From: Desulfuromonadaceae bacterium
GTDB lineage: Bacteria; Desulfobacterota; Desulfuromonadia; Geobacterales; Pseudopelobacteraceae
Direction of reading: 5' to 3'
Assembly (NCBI GenBank): GCA_028687585.1
Contig: JAQTZV010000006.1
Coordinates: 124,001-188,000 of the forward strand
Length of the DNA: 64,000 nt
The notes beneath the pieces were generated by a model. That model saw only the letters and a list, made by a program, of their open reading frames with translations, searched no databases and was not told the DNA's origin. A program made the translations under genes and the position numbers. How positions within the stretch are numbered: position 1 is the stretch's first letter; every line of letters starts with the position of its first letter. This document shows, in pieces, positions 44,150 to 52,694 of this stretch.

Positions 44150-45907
44150 ATGGTGAAACATGAGAGCTGTAAGCAGGTTCAAAAACTGCAACTTTTCAAA
44201 ACGGTTTATCTGGCAGTAACGGTAGCTATGTTAGGCATGTGCGGCAGTGTTGATGCTTTTGAGATAAGAACCGGCAGTGATGATGTTATTGTCAACTGGG
44301 ACAATACCTTGCGCTACACACTGGCGCAACGCCTCAAGGGCCAGAGCAAGGATCTTGTAAACAGTGCCAACCACAATGATGGCGATCTCAATTTCGACGT
44401 CGGTATCGTATCCAGCCGAATAGACCTCCTTTCAGAGATGGATATGGTCTACAAAAAGAATTTTGGTGTGCGCCTGAGTGGAGCAGGCTGGTATGACCCA
44501 GTGTACCACTCAAAGCTTGATGGCAATAGCAACCCGTTTCCAAACCATTTGAATAGTGCCGGTATTCCGACCACCGGACTAAACAATGAGACAAAAAATC
44601 AATTCGGCGGCGTAGATGGAGAACTGCTGGACGCTTTTGTCTTTGCCAAATTTGATATCGGCGATTCAGCTGTTGGTATCCGAGCCGGACGACACACGAT
44701 TTATTGGGGAGAAGCATTTTTCCCCGGAGCCGGCAACAACAGTATCTCCTACGCTCAATCACCGATTGACATGGCCAAAGCCCTGGCAATGCCGGGCGTC
44801 GAGTTGAAAGAGATTTTTCGTCCATTGAATCAGGTGTCAATGACCATTCAGCCGACAAAGGATATTGTCATCGCCGGTCAATACTATCTGGAATGGGAAC
44901 AGAACAAATTCCCTGAGACCGGTAGCTATCTCGGCATGGTTGACGGTCTTTTGAAGGGCGGTGAATTCTACTATTTCCCTTGGAGTACTACTCCCGGGCA
45001 GGGCATGTTAGCGATGAACGCCGGCGACCACACTCCTAAAAACGCGAAAGATTGGGGTGTCAAGGTCGGCTACAGCCCCGATTGGCTGGACGGCACCCTC
45101 GGTTTCCACTATCGCAACTTCTCGGACAAGATGCCACAGGTGCTCTCTTCCCGAACGTTACAGACGGAGTTGCCCGGTGCCCCCGTTCCTGCCCTGCCGA
45201 CTAACTTTTATGATGATTACAAATCAAACATCAGCCTTTACGGCATCAGCTTTGCCAAAAACATACAGGGCATCAGTGTCGGTTCCGAAATATCCTATCG
45301 CCGGAACATGCCGCTCACCAGCCAGTGGTTCGCCCCCGAGGGTGCCCGCGGCAACACCATGCACGCTGTTGTAAACTTTCTCTCCCTTCTGTCCAAGAGC
45401 CCTGTATACGACAGCGGTACCGCCATCGTGGAATTTGCCTATGGCCGCTGGGACAAAGTCACCTCTGGCGCCCAGTATTTCACCGGCGGAAACGGGCTTA
45501 ACCCTATCGGGGAACCGGTCAACCAAGGTACCGGTGCTGCCACCCGTGACTGGTCCAACGTAACCGTCAATTTTGTACCAACCTGGCAACAGGTTATTCC
45601 GGGAGTGGATATGTCCATGCCGCTCAACCTCTCCGTAGGTATGCACGGCAATGCCGCGACCCTCACCGGAGGCACAGAGGGAACTGGCAGTTACAGCGCC
45701 GGACTGTCGTTTGATGTGTTTGCCAAATACAAAATCGACCTGACTTACGCCAGTTTCTTTGGCGGTGTCTACCCAGGCGCAGATGGTGGTATCGTACCGC
45801 CGGGCTTCGAATCAAATACATCACCCAATGGTCGGGGCGCAGCAGATGCCATCGCCCTGCTCAGGGACCGCGACCTGCTTTCCTTAACACTAAAAACTAC
45901 ATTCTAA
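44150..45907 (+). CDS. DUF1302 outer-membrane-type protein
   Basis: 585 residues, with a signal peptide (about 1-35, cleavage near DAFE) followed by a long beta-strand-rich, aromatic-rich sequence ending in a phenylalanine (LTLKTTF), the sign of an outer-membrane barrel. Recognisable DUF1302 stretches are VNWDNTLRYTLAQR and IRAGRHTIYWGE. It is usually found next to DUF1329, YCF48 and RND genes, as here, often with genes for hydrophobic substrates. I infer a pore for aromatic or other hydrophobic compounds. The ATG at 44150 has AAGGAGG; the frame opens earlier without one. Confidence 0.87.
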   Translation: MVKHESCKQVQKLQLFKTVYLAVTVAMLGMCGSVDAFEIRTGSDDVIVNWDNTLRYTLAQRLKGQSKDLVNSANHNDGDLNFDVGIVSSRIDLLSEMDMVYKKNFGVRLSGAGWYDPVYHSKLDGNSNPFPNHLNSAGIPTTGLNNETKNQFGGVDGELLDAFVFAKFDIGDSAVGIRAGRHTIYWGEAFFPGAGNNSISYAQSPIDMAKALAMPGVELKEIFRPLNQVSMTIQPTKDIVIAGQYYLEWEQNKFPETGSYLGMVDGLLKGGEFYYFPWSTTPGQGMLAMNAGDHTPKNAKDWGVKVGYSPDWLDGTLGFHYRNFSDKMPQVLSSRTLQTELPGAPVPALPTNFYDDYKSNISLYGISFAKNIQGISVGSEISYRRNMPLTSQWFAPEGARGNTMHAVVNFLSLLSKSPVYDSGTAIVEFAYGRWDKVTSGAQYFTGGNGLNPIGEPVNQGTGAATRDWSNVTVNFVPTWQQVIPGVDMSMPLNLSVGMHGNAATLTGGTEGTGSYSAGLSFDVFAKYKIDLTYASFFGGVYPGADGGIVPPGFESNTSPNGRGAADAIALLRDRDLLSLTLKTTF

Positions 45908-45922
45908 TAAAGGAGGAACAGT

Positions 45923-47278
45923 ATGAAGTTACGTAAATATTTAATTGCTTCCGGTATGGTGTTGGTCTCTGCAGGTATTGCCCTGGGGCAGGTCTCCGCA
46001 GAGAAAGCCGCTCAGCTCGGCAAGAACCTGACCTTGATCGGTGCCGAGAAGGCCGGCAACAAAGAAGGTACGATTCCCGAGTACACTGGCGGGATCAGCA
46101 AATCCCCGGCCAACTACACCAAGAAGGGGTGGCGTCCTGACCCGTTTGAAGGTGAAAAGCCCGAATTTGCAATATCCGCCAAAAACATGGACAAATACAG
46201 TGACAAACTCTCCGACGGCATCAAAGCCATGCTGAAGAAATACCCGACCTTCCGTCTGGACGTCTACAAGACCCACCGCACCGCAGCATACCCCAAGTAT
46301 GTGACGGACAATACCGTGCGGCTCGCCACCGTGGCCAAGACCGCCAACGGCGGCCTGTCACTGGTTGGCGCTCACGGAGGGTTCCCGTTCCCGATCCCGC
46401 AGGACGGCTATGAGGCCATGTGGAACCACGTTCTGCACTATAACGGGCTGACCTACGAAGAACGCTACCGCGCCTACACCGTAGACTCCTCAGGTCGCGT
46501 TACCATGCAGGCCGAAGGCAACGTCACCCAGGAATACTTCTATTACGACCCGGCCAAACCGGACACCAAAGAATTCTACGCCCTCAAGGTGTATCTGCTC
46601 GGCCCGGCCCGCAAGATGGGAGAATCGTTCCTGGTCATCGATCCGATCGACTATGGCCGTGAGTCGAGAAAAGGATGGCAGTACCTGCCCGGTCAGCGGC
46701 GCGTGAAACTGGCCCCGGACCTCTCCTTCGATACCCCCTTTTCATCATTCGGCGGGCAGATCACCTGGGATGACCTGTTCCTGTTCAGCGGTTCCATGGA
46801 GCGCTATAACATGAAACTGATCGGCAAAAAAGAGATGTACATTCCCTATAACGAATACAAGATGCTCTACCAAACCGACCATGAAAAGGTCGCCCTCAAA
46901 GCCAACCACCTGAACCCTGACGTCTTGCGCTGGGAACTGCACCGCGTCTGGGTGGTGGAAGCGACCCTCAAGCCGGGCAAACGTCACCTCTACCACAAGC
47001 AGGTCTTTTATCTGGATGAAGACTCCTGGAGCGCTGCACTGGCTGATAAATACGACGGTCGCGGACAACTCTATCGGGTCGGAATGAACTATCTGACTCA
47101 GCAATACGATGTACCCTGCTTGTTCCCGGACAGCTTCTCGATCCACGACCTGATAACCAATTCCTATTCCATCAACGCTCTGCCGGCTCCGGGTCGGAAA
47201 GGAATCCTCTACCCCGGCCACGCTTTCCCGGCCAAGGACTGGACGTCCGACTCCCTGGCTACCGGTGGAGTTCGTTAA
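45923..47278 (+). CDS. DUF1329 periplasmic/outer-membrane lipid-binding-like protein
   Basis: 451 residues, with a signal peptide (cleavage near ALGQVS) and the DUF1329 pattern (NLTLIGAEKAGN, IPEYTGGI, FLVIDPIDYGRESRKGWQYLPGQRRVK). The fold is related to LolA/LolB-type lipid-binding barrels. It probably works with the DUF1302 barrel and the RND protein in moving hydrophobic compounds or lipids across the envelope. AAAGGAGG upstream; 15 bases from the DUF1302 stop. Confidence 0.88.
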   Translation: MKLRKYLIASGMVLVSAGIALGQVSAEKAAQLGKNLTLIGAEKAGNKEGTIPEYTGGISKSPANYTKKGWRPDPFEGEKPEFAISAKNMDKYSDKLSDGIKAMLKKYPTFRLDVYKTHRTAAYPKYVTDNTVRLATVAKTANGGLSLVGAHGGFPFPIPQDGYEAMWNHVLHYNGLTYEERYRAYTVDSSGRVTMQAEGNVTQEYFYYDPAKPDTKEFYALKVYLLGPARKMGESFLVIDPIDYGRESRKGWQYLPGQRRVKLAPDLSFDTPFSSFGGQITWDDLFLFSGSMERYNMKLIGKKEMYIPYNEYKMLYQTDHEKVALKANHLNPDVLRWELHRVWVVEATLKPGKRHLYHKQVFYLDEDSWSAALADKYDGRGQLYRVGMNYLTQQYDVPCLFPDSFSIHDLITNSYSINALPAPGRKGILYPGHAFPAKDWTSDSLATGGVR

Positions 47279-47291
47279 CACCTGACACACA

Positions 47292-47318
47292 TGGCGCACC
47301 CGGCAACCGGGTGCGCCA
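47292..47318 (+). promoter_or_regulatory. Perfect 12-bp intercistronic hairpin
   Basis: TGGCGCACCCGG-CAA-CCGGGTGCGCCA, a perfect stem with a three-base loop right after the DUF1329 stop and about 80 bases before the YCF48-like ATG. No T run follows. It may protect the 3' end of the upstream message or reduce expression of the downstream genes. Confidence 0.55.
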
Positions 47319-47398
47319 GATCTGACAAAGCAGCAAGCGGTACCAAATCGGAACTGGAGTACGAGTGGGCCCGGAACGCGCCCCCCGAGGAGAAGTAT

Positions 47399-48577
47399 AT
47401 GAAATCGAGAATACTGCTGATTGCGCTGATGACAGCCATAATTTTGTCCTCCGGCATTGCCTTTGCCGCCAAGGTGTGGGGCGGATTCGACTTTCTCACT
47501 AACTTGATGGGTCAAAAAGACGAAAAGGTTGTTGCCGACGTACCTTACCAAGATATTCTCGATACCCCGGCACCCAGGAGTCGTTTTCCCGGGAAAGCGG
47601 TACTGAACGGGATCACCATGGCCGGCAAACGCATCGTCTGTGTTGGGCAGTTGGGGCATGTCGTCTATTCCGACGATGGCGGCAAAAACTGGACCCAGGC
47701 CGGCGTACCGGTCAGCTCCGACCTGCTGGCGGTCCACTTCCCGACCCCGCAACAAGGGTGGGCTGTCGGCCACGATGGTGTCGTACTGCACAGCGCCGAT
47801 GGTGGTACCACCTGGAGCAAACAATTTGACGGCCGGGCCGCTTCTCAGGTCATGGAAAGCTACTACCTGAACAAAAGCAGCTGTACCGCCTGCCATAGCA
47901 GCCCAGAGCTGCCGGCTGCCGCCAAACCGGGTGAGAGTGATCAGTCCGGTCTGATGGAAGAACTTAAGAGATTCAGCGACCAGGGGGCGGACAAACCGTT
48001 TCTGGACGTCTGGTTTGAAAACGAAAACACCGGCTACATCATAGGCGCCTTCAGCCTGATCTTCCGCACCAATAACGGCGGCAAGAGCTGGATACCCTTA
48101 TATGACCGTATCGATAATCCGAAACGCTATCACCTGTACTCGATTCGACCGGTGGCCAATGAACTGTACCTCACCGCCGAACAGGGTACCATATTCAAAC
48201 TCGATCCGAAATCGGGGCGGTTCAAAGCGGTTCAGACTCACTACTCCGGCACCTTCTTTGGAATCACCGGCGAACCGGGTGCGGTGATAGCCTTTGGCAT
48301 GCGCGGTAACACCTTCCGCAGCCCCGATGGAGGGAGTCACTGGCAGAAGATCGAAACCGGCATACCGGCTGGGTTGGTAAACGGGACAGTGACCGAAGAT
48401 GGCAAGATCGTACTGGTGAGTCAGGGCGGGCAGGTACTCGTCAGCAGCGACAACGGCCTAAGCTTCAACCGTATACCGGTAGAACGGCCGACACCTGCAG
48501 CGGCGATTACTTCCGTAGACAAAACCACCGTTGCATTAGTCGGCCCTCTCGGCGTGAAACTTCAATCGATCCAGTAA
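47399..48577 (+). CDS. YCF48-like beta-propeller protein with a CXXCH motif
   Basis: 392 residues, with a signal peptide (cleavage near AFAAK) and repeats of the form 'SxDGGxxW' (at least four, at VYSDDGGKNW, HSADGGTTW, RTNNGGKSW, RSPDGGSHW), as in the photosystem II assembly factor YCF48/HCF136. Between blades it has CTACH (C162, C165, H166), a potential c-type heme site in an exported protein. It is co-transcribed with DUF1302, DUF1329 and RND genes. Its role in these clusters is unknown to me; a scaffold is likely. GAGGAG precedes the ATG at 47399. Confidence 0.87.
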   Translation: MKSRILLIALMTAIILSSGIAFAAKVWGGFDFLTNLMGQKDEKVVADVPYQDILDTPAPRSRFPGKAVLNGITMAGKRIVCVGQLGHVVYSDDGGKNWTQAGVPVSSDLLAVHFPTPQQGWAVGHDGVVLHSADGGTTWSKQFDGRAASQVMESYYLNKSSCTACHSSPELPAAAKPGESDQSGLMEELKRFSDQGADKPFLDVWFENENTGYIIGAFSLIFRTNNGGKSWIPLYDRIDNPKRYHLYSIRPVANELYLTAEQGTIFKLDPKSGRFKAVQTHYSGTFFGITGEPGAVIAFGMRGNTFRSPDGGSHWQKIETGIPAGLVNGTVTEDGKIVLVSQGGQVLVSSDNGLSFNRIPVERPTPAAAITSVDKTTVALVGPLGVKLQSIQ

Positions 48578-48629
48578 CAACTGAATCAAGGTAACAAGGC
48601 TTAAAAGTTATAAGAAAGGGAGAACAGTC

Positions 48630-51149
48630 ATGGCAGTTGGAATGGGAAAAACAGAAGAAATGCCGGTTGTCAAAGATCCGAAAGATTTCGATCAGAAATC
48701 CGGCAACTGGCTTGAACGCCTTATCTTCAACAACCGCATGGTGGTGATGATAGCCTGTGTGCTTGTGACCATATTGCTGGGTTACCAAACAACGAAGACC
48801 GTTTTCAACGCCAGTTTCGAAAAGATGCTGCCGCAGAGTCACCCCTATATCAAAAACTATCTGGCCAATAAAAATGACTTGCCAGGCCTGGGCAACTCAA
48901 TACGGGTAGTAGTTGAAAATACCCAGGGAGACATCTTTGACCCGCAGTACCTGGATGCACTCCGTCAGATAAATGACGACCTGGTACTTACTACCGGAGT
49001 CGACCGCGCCTGGGTTAAATCTATCTGGACTCCGGCGGTACGCTGGAATGAGGTTACGGAAGAGGGGTTCCAGGGCGGCCCGGTCATGCCGGACAACTTT
49101 GACGGCTCGCCGGAGAAAGTGGCGCAGCTCAAACAGAACATAACCCGTTCCGGCATCGTTGGCAGCCTGATAGCGTCCAACTACAAATCGGCCATGGTCT
49201 TTGTCCCGCTTCTGGATAAAGACCCCAACACTGGCAAGCGTCTTGATTACAGCGCCTTCTCCAAACAGATCGAACAGACCATCCGTAAAAAATATGAAGC
49301 GGCTGCAGTCGCTGGCAGTAACGGAGGTGCTCAGCCGGCCGGCAAAATCAAGATCCATATCGTCGGTTTTGCCAAGCTGGTGGGAGACCTGATCGCCGGA
49401 CTGATGCAGGTCATAACCTATTTCGGTATTGCCGCCCTGATAGCCACCATCGTCATTTTCCTTTACACCCGTTGCGTGCGGAGTACGGCTCTGGTGATCC
49501 TCTGTTCGGTCGTGGCGGTCATCTGGCAGCTGGGCATAGTCGCCACCCTCGGTTTCGAGCTCGATCCCTACTCGATCCTGGTCCCGTTTCTGGTCTTCGC
49601 CATTGGAGTCTCTCACGGCGTACAGAAAATGAACGGCATCATGCAGGATGTCGGGCGTGGCACCCACAAACTTGTCGCAGCGCGCTATACCTTCCGCCGC
49701 TTGTTCCTAGCCGGTTTGACCGCCCTGATGGCTGATGCGGTCGGGTTTGCCGTCCTGATGATGATCGATATCCCGGTAATCAAGGACTTGGCGCTGACTG
49801 CCAGTATCGGTGTGGCCGGGCTGGTTGTTACCAATCTGTTGCTTCTGCCGGTATTCCTCTCCTTTACCGGAGTCAGCCTCAAGGCTGCCAAACGGAGCCT
49901 GCAGGAAGAAAACGAAGAAAGCTCCGGCAAAGGGGTCGGCGCACTCTGGAGCCTTCTGGACCACTTTACCGAACGGCGCTGGGCCACCCGTGCCGTTGTA
50001 ATCGCCGCTGTACTGGCCGTAGCCGGCTTTGTAGTCAGCCTCAATCTTAAAATCGGGGATCTTGATCCGGGAGCCCCCGAACTGCGCCCCAACTCCCGTT
50101 ATAACAAAGACAACACCTACATCACCTCCAACTACTCGCTCTCCAGTGACCAGTTTGCCGTGATCATGAAGACGCCCATTGAGGGCGCCATAAAGTATAA
50201 GCCGCTGATCGAAGCAGACCGTCTGGCTTTTGCGCTGCGCCAAGTGCCCGGGGTGCAGACGACAGTCACTATGGGTGACTCCATCAGGATGATCACCGCC
50301 GGCACGTATGACGGCAATCCCAAGTGGTACACACTCAACCGCAGTCAGGAAGTGCTCAACTACGGAGGGCAGCAGTCCTGTTTCGACAATCCGGAACTGA
50401 TTAACAGCACCATATCAGTCACACCGATCATCGCCTATCTGTCTGACCACAAAGCGGAAACGTTGACACGGGTATTAACGGTAGCTGAAGAGTTTGTCTC
50501 CAAGCACAGCACCAAGGATCGTCAGTTCCTTCTTGCAGCCGGTAGTTCAGGAATCGAAGCGGCCACCAACATAGTGGTCAAACAAGCGAATCGTATCATG
50601 CTGCTGTACGTTTACGGAGCGGTGATCATCCTCTGTTTCATTACCTTCCGTAACTGGCGTGCGGTAGTGGTTGCGGTACTGCCGCTGGTCCTGACCTCAA
50701 TATTGTGCGAGGCGCTGATGGTGGCTCTTGGTATCGGCGTCAAGGTTGCCACGCTGCCGGTAATTGCCCTGGGAGTCGGCATAGGGATCGATTATGCTCT
50801 CTACCTTCTGAGCATGCAGCTCAAGTATCAACGGGATGGTCTGCCGCTCGGCGAAGCCTACAAAAAAGCGGTCCAATTCACCGGTAAGGTCGTGGGACTG
50901 GTCGGAATCACCCTGGCCGGCGGAGTTGTCACCTGGGCACTGTCACCGATCAAATTCCAGGCCGACATGGGTATTCTGCTGACCTTCATGTTTCTCTGGA
51001 ACATGATCGGAGCGCTCATCCTGATCCCGGCACTGTCCCATTTCCTGCTCAAGGATGTGTATGAAGTAGCAGAAGAAACCGTAGAAGAAGCTGAAGCAGA
51101 ATCAATCGAAATCGGAGGCGACATCATCGAGTGCAGAAGCATCCAGTAA
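48630..51149 (+). CDS. RND-superfamily transporter (MMPL / predicted exporter type)
   Basis: 839 residues with 12 predicted helices in the RND pattern: TM1 (about 30-50), a large periplasmic loop, TMs 2-6 (about 255-420), a second loop and TMs 8-12 (about 650-810). The sequence GIGIDYALYLLS has the acidic transmembrane residue of the MMPL/patched-like family. No membrane-fusion protein or TolC is encoded, so it may be an importer/exporter of hydrophobic solutes or lipids with the DUF1302 barrel. A terminator follows. Confidence 0.9.
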   Translation: MAVGMGKTEEMPVVKDPKDFDQKSGNWLERLIFNNRMVVMIACVLVTILLGYQTTKTVFNASFEKMLPQSHPYIKNYLANKNDLPGLGNSIRVVVENTQGDIFDPQYLDALRQINDDLVLTTGVDRAWVKSIWTPAVRWNEVTEEGFQGGPVMPDNFDGSPEKVAQLKQNITRSGIVGSLIASNYKSAMVFVPLLDKDPNTGKRLDYSAFSKQIEQTIRKKYEAAAVAGSNGGAQPAGKIKIHIVGFAKLVGDLIAGLMQVITYFGIAALIATIVIFLYTRCVRSTALVILCSVVAVIWQLGIVATLGFELDPYSILVPFLVFAIGVSHGVQKMNGIMQDVGRGTHKLVAARYTFRRLFLAGLTALMADAVGFAVLMMIDIPVIKDLALTASIGVAGLVVTNLLLLPVFLSFTGVSLKAAKRSLQEENEESSGKGVGALWSLLDHFTERRWATRAVVIAAVLAVAGFVVSLNLKIGDLDPGAPELRPNSRYNKDNTYITSNYSLSSDQFAVIMKTPIEGAIKYKPLIEADRLAFALRQVPGVQTTVTMGDSIRMITAGTYDGNPKWYTLNRSQEVLNYGGQQSCFDNPELINSTISVTPIIAYLSDHKAETLTRVLTVAEEFVSKHSTKDRQFLLAAGSSGIEAATNIVVKQANRIMLLYVYGAVIILCFITFRNWRAVVVAVLPLVLTSILCEALMVALGIGVKVATLPVIALGVGIGIDYALYLLSMQLKYQRDGLPLGEAYKKAVQFTGKVVGLVGITLAGGVVTWALSPIKFQADMGILLTFMFLWNMIGALILIPALSHFLLKDVYEVAEETVEEAEAESIEIGGDIIECRSIQ

Positions 51150-51192
51150 TAAGCACAAAGTAACAAGCAGTACCTCCTGTGGTGTGGTTCAA

Positions 51193-51224
51193 GGGGCAGT
51201 GTTGCTGCTGCCCCGGTTTTTTTT
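51193..51224 (+). terminator. Rho-independent terminator after the RND gene
   Basis: GGGGCAG and CTGCCCC arms with a short loop, followed by GG and a run of eight T. It ends the sigma-54-driven HAD-DUF1302-DUF1329-YCF48-RND transcript. Confidence 0.85.
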
Positions 51225-51270
51225 GATGCGTATTCAACATGTAGAAATTAAATATAAAAGGAGATAAAAA

Positions 51271-51582
51271 ATGATCAAAGTCAGTGTGTTATATCCAAGT
51301 GGCGCAGGGAGCAAATTTGATATGGACTATTACTGCACCAAGCATTTGCCGATGGTTCAGGAAAAACTTGGCGCGGCCTGTAAGGGTGTTTCCGTGGATA
51401 AGGGTTTGGGTAGTCCGGAACCGGGAGCGCCGGCACCTTTTGTTGCCATGGGACACTTGTTGTTTGATTCGATAGAAAGCTTCCAGGCTGCATTTGGTCC
51501 GAACGCGGCAACCTTCATGGCTGATATTCCCAACTATACGGACATTCAGCCTACGGTTCAAATCAGCAGCGTTCAGATTTAG
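51271..51582 (+). CDS. EthD-family small protein
   Basis: 103 residues. The start IKVSVLYPSGAGSKFDMDYY and later KHLPMVQEKLG are typical of the EthD dimeric alpha/beta barrel family, often found in operons for hydrophobic substrates. Function unknown. AAAAGGAG precedes the ATG; it is followed 55 bases later by an SDR gene. Confidence 0.82.
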   Translation: MIKVSVLYPSGAGSKFDMDYYCTKHLPMVQEKLGAACKGVSVDKGLGSPEPGAPAPFVAMGHLLFDSIESFQAAFGPNAATFMADIPNYTDIQPTVQISSVQI

Positions 51583-51637
51583 CCTCAACAGTTTTAAATA
51601 CATTGTGCCACAACACCGGCAAATCAGGGAGGACGTT

Positions 51638-52441
51638 ATGAAAATTGATCTTACAGGAAAGGTCGCATATATATCCGGAGGTGCGGCAGGAATCGGTGCT
51701 TCTATTGCGCAGTTGTTTGCAGAGCAGGGTGCCGGTGTTGTTATCGGTGATATACAGGTTGAGAGAGGCGAAGCAACGGCAGCAAAAATTCGTGAGCAGG
51801 GTGGCAAAGCCATCTTCGTTCGTCATGACGCCGCCGAAGAAGCGGAGTGGATCGCCGCGCTCGACCTTGCCATCAAGACGTACGGAGGTCTTGATATTTT
51901 CGTCAACAACGCTGCCATCGAGCAGACCTGCATGATAACGGATGTTGAGCTTGCCGACGTCCAGAAGCTGATTGCCATCAACGTTACGGGAATGATCATC
52001 GGGCACAAACATGTCATCCGGGCCATGCGCCCTGGCGGGGTCGCTGGCAAGGGGGGCAGCATTATCAATCTGTCGTCCGTCTCTGGTCTGATTGGAACCC
52101 CGGCCTTAGGAGTCTATACCGCGTCAAAAGGTGCCGTTCGGTTATTCAGCAAGTCGGCAGCGGTCGAATGCGGTCGCCTTGGGTATGGCATTCGGGTAAA
52201 TTCAATCTATCCGGGACTGGTAGAAACCGATATGGGAAATAAACTGTTAGACGATTTTGTAGGGCTTGGCGTATTCAAGGATCGTGCTGATGCACAACTG
52301 CAAATGCTGGCCGGTTACCCGATCGGTCGCACCGGGGTACCCATCGACATCGCAAATGCAGCTCTTTTTCTGGCTTCCGATCTGTCAAGTTGGATAACCG
52401 GTACAGAGATTGTAGTGGATGGCGGGATGACCGCTACTTAG
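51638..52441 (+). CDS. Short-chain dehydrogenase/reductase
   Basis: 267 residues, classical SDR. NAD(P)-binding GGAAGIG at 14-20, NNAA at 90-93, the serine in INLSS (about 146-147), Y160 and K164. D38 after strand 2 favours NAD. It is a second secondary-alcohol or hydroxyacyl dehydrogenase candidate, not a close copy of the SDR at 37113. GGGAGG precedes the ATG at 51638. Its stop codon is part of the 8-bp target duplication of the small inverted-repeat element that follows. Confidence 0.92.
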   Translation: MKIDLTGKVAYISGGAAGIGASIAQLFAEQGAGVVIGDIQVERGEATAAKIREQGGKAIFVRHDAAEEAEWIAALDLAIKTYGGLDIFVNNAAIEQTCMITDVELADVQKLIAINVTGMIIGHKHVIRAMRPGGVAGKGGSIINLSSVSGLIGTPALGVYTASKGAVRLFSKSAAVECGRLGYGIRVNSIYPGLVETDMGNKLLDDFVGLGVFKDRADAQLQMLAGYPIGRTGVPIDIANAALFLASDLSSWITGTEIVVDGGMTAT

Positions 52442-52614
52442 TTTCCGTCCGGAAAGGGTGCTTTTTCCCCCTGGCGGCGTCAATCTTCGACCTTGCTTGT
52501 GCGGCGCACCCATGTACGCCTCCGCGCAACTCATTGATTTTCTTGCCATGAGAAAAAATTCCTGCTTTCAGAATCGGAAACGCGCAGTTTCCGTCCGGTG
52601 ATTCCGGACAGAAA
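52442..52614. mobile_element. 173-bp MITE-like element with 13-bp inverted ends and 8-bp target duplication
   Basis: The ends TTTCCGTCCGGAA (52442-52454) and, inverted, TTTCTGTCCGGAA (52602-52614) match at 12 of 13 bases. The element is flanked by the direct repeat CTACTTAG at 52434-52441 and 52615-52622. A further copy of the end sequence lies inside at 52587-52598, making a hairpin with the right end. No coding capacity, so it would be moved by a transposase in trans. The 8-bp duplication contains the SDR stop codon. Confidence 0.65.
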
Positions 52615-52694
52615 CTACTTAGCAGGAATTAGGACCGGGATAGCATATTTTATACATTGAACCCCTTCAAATATTTAACCCTGAGGTGAATAGA

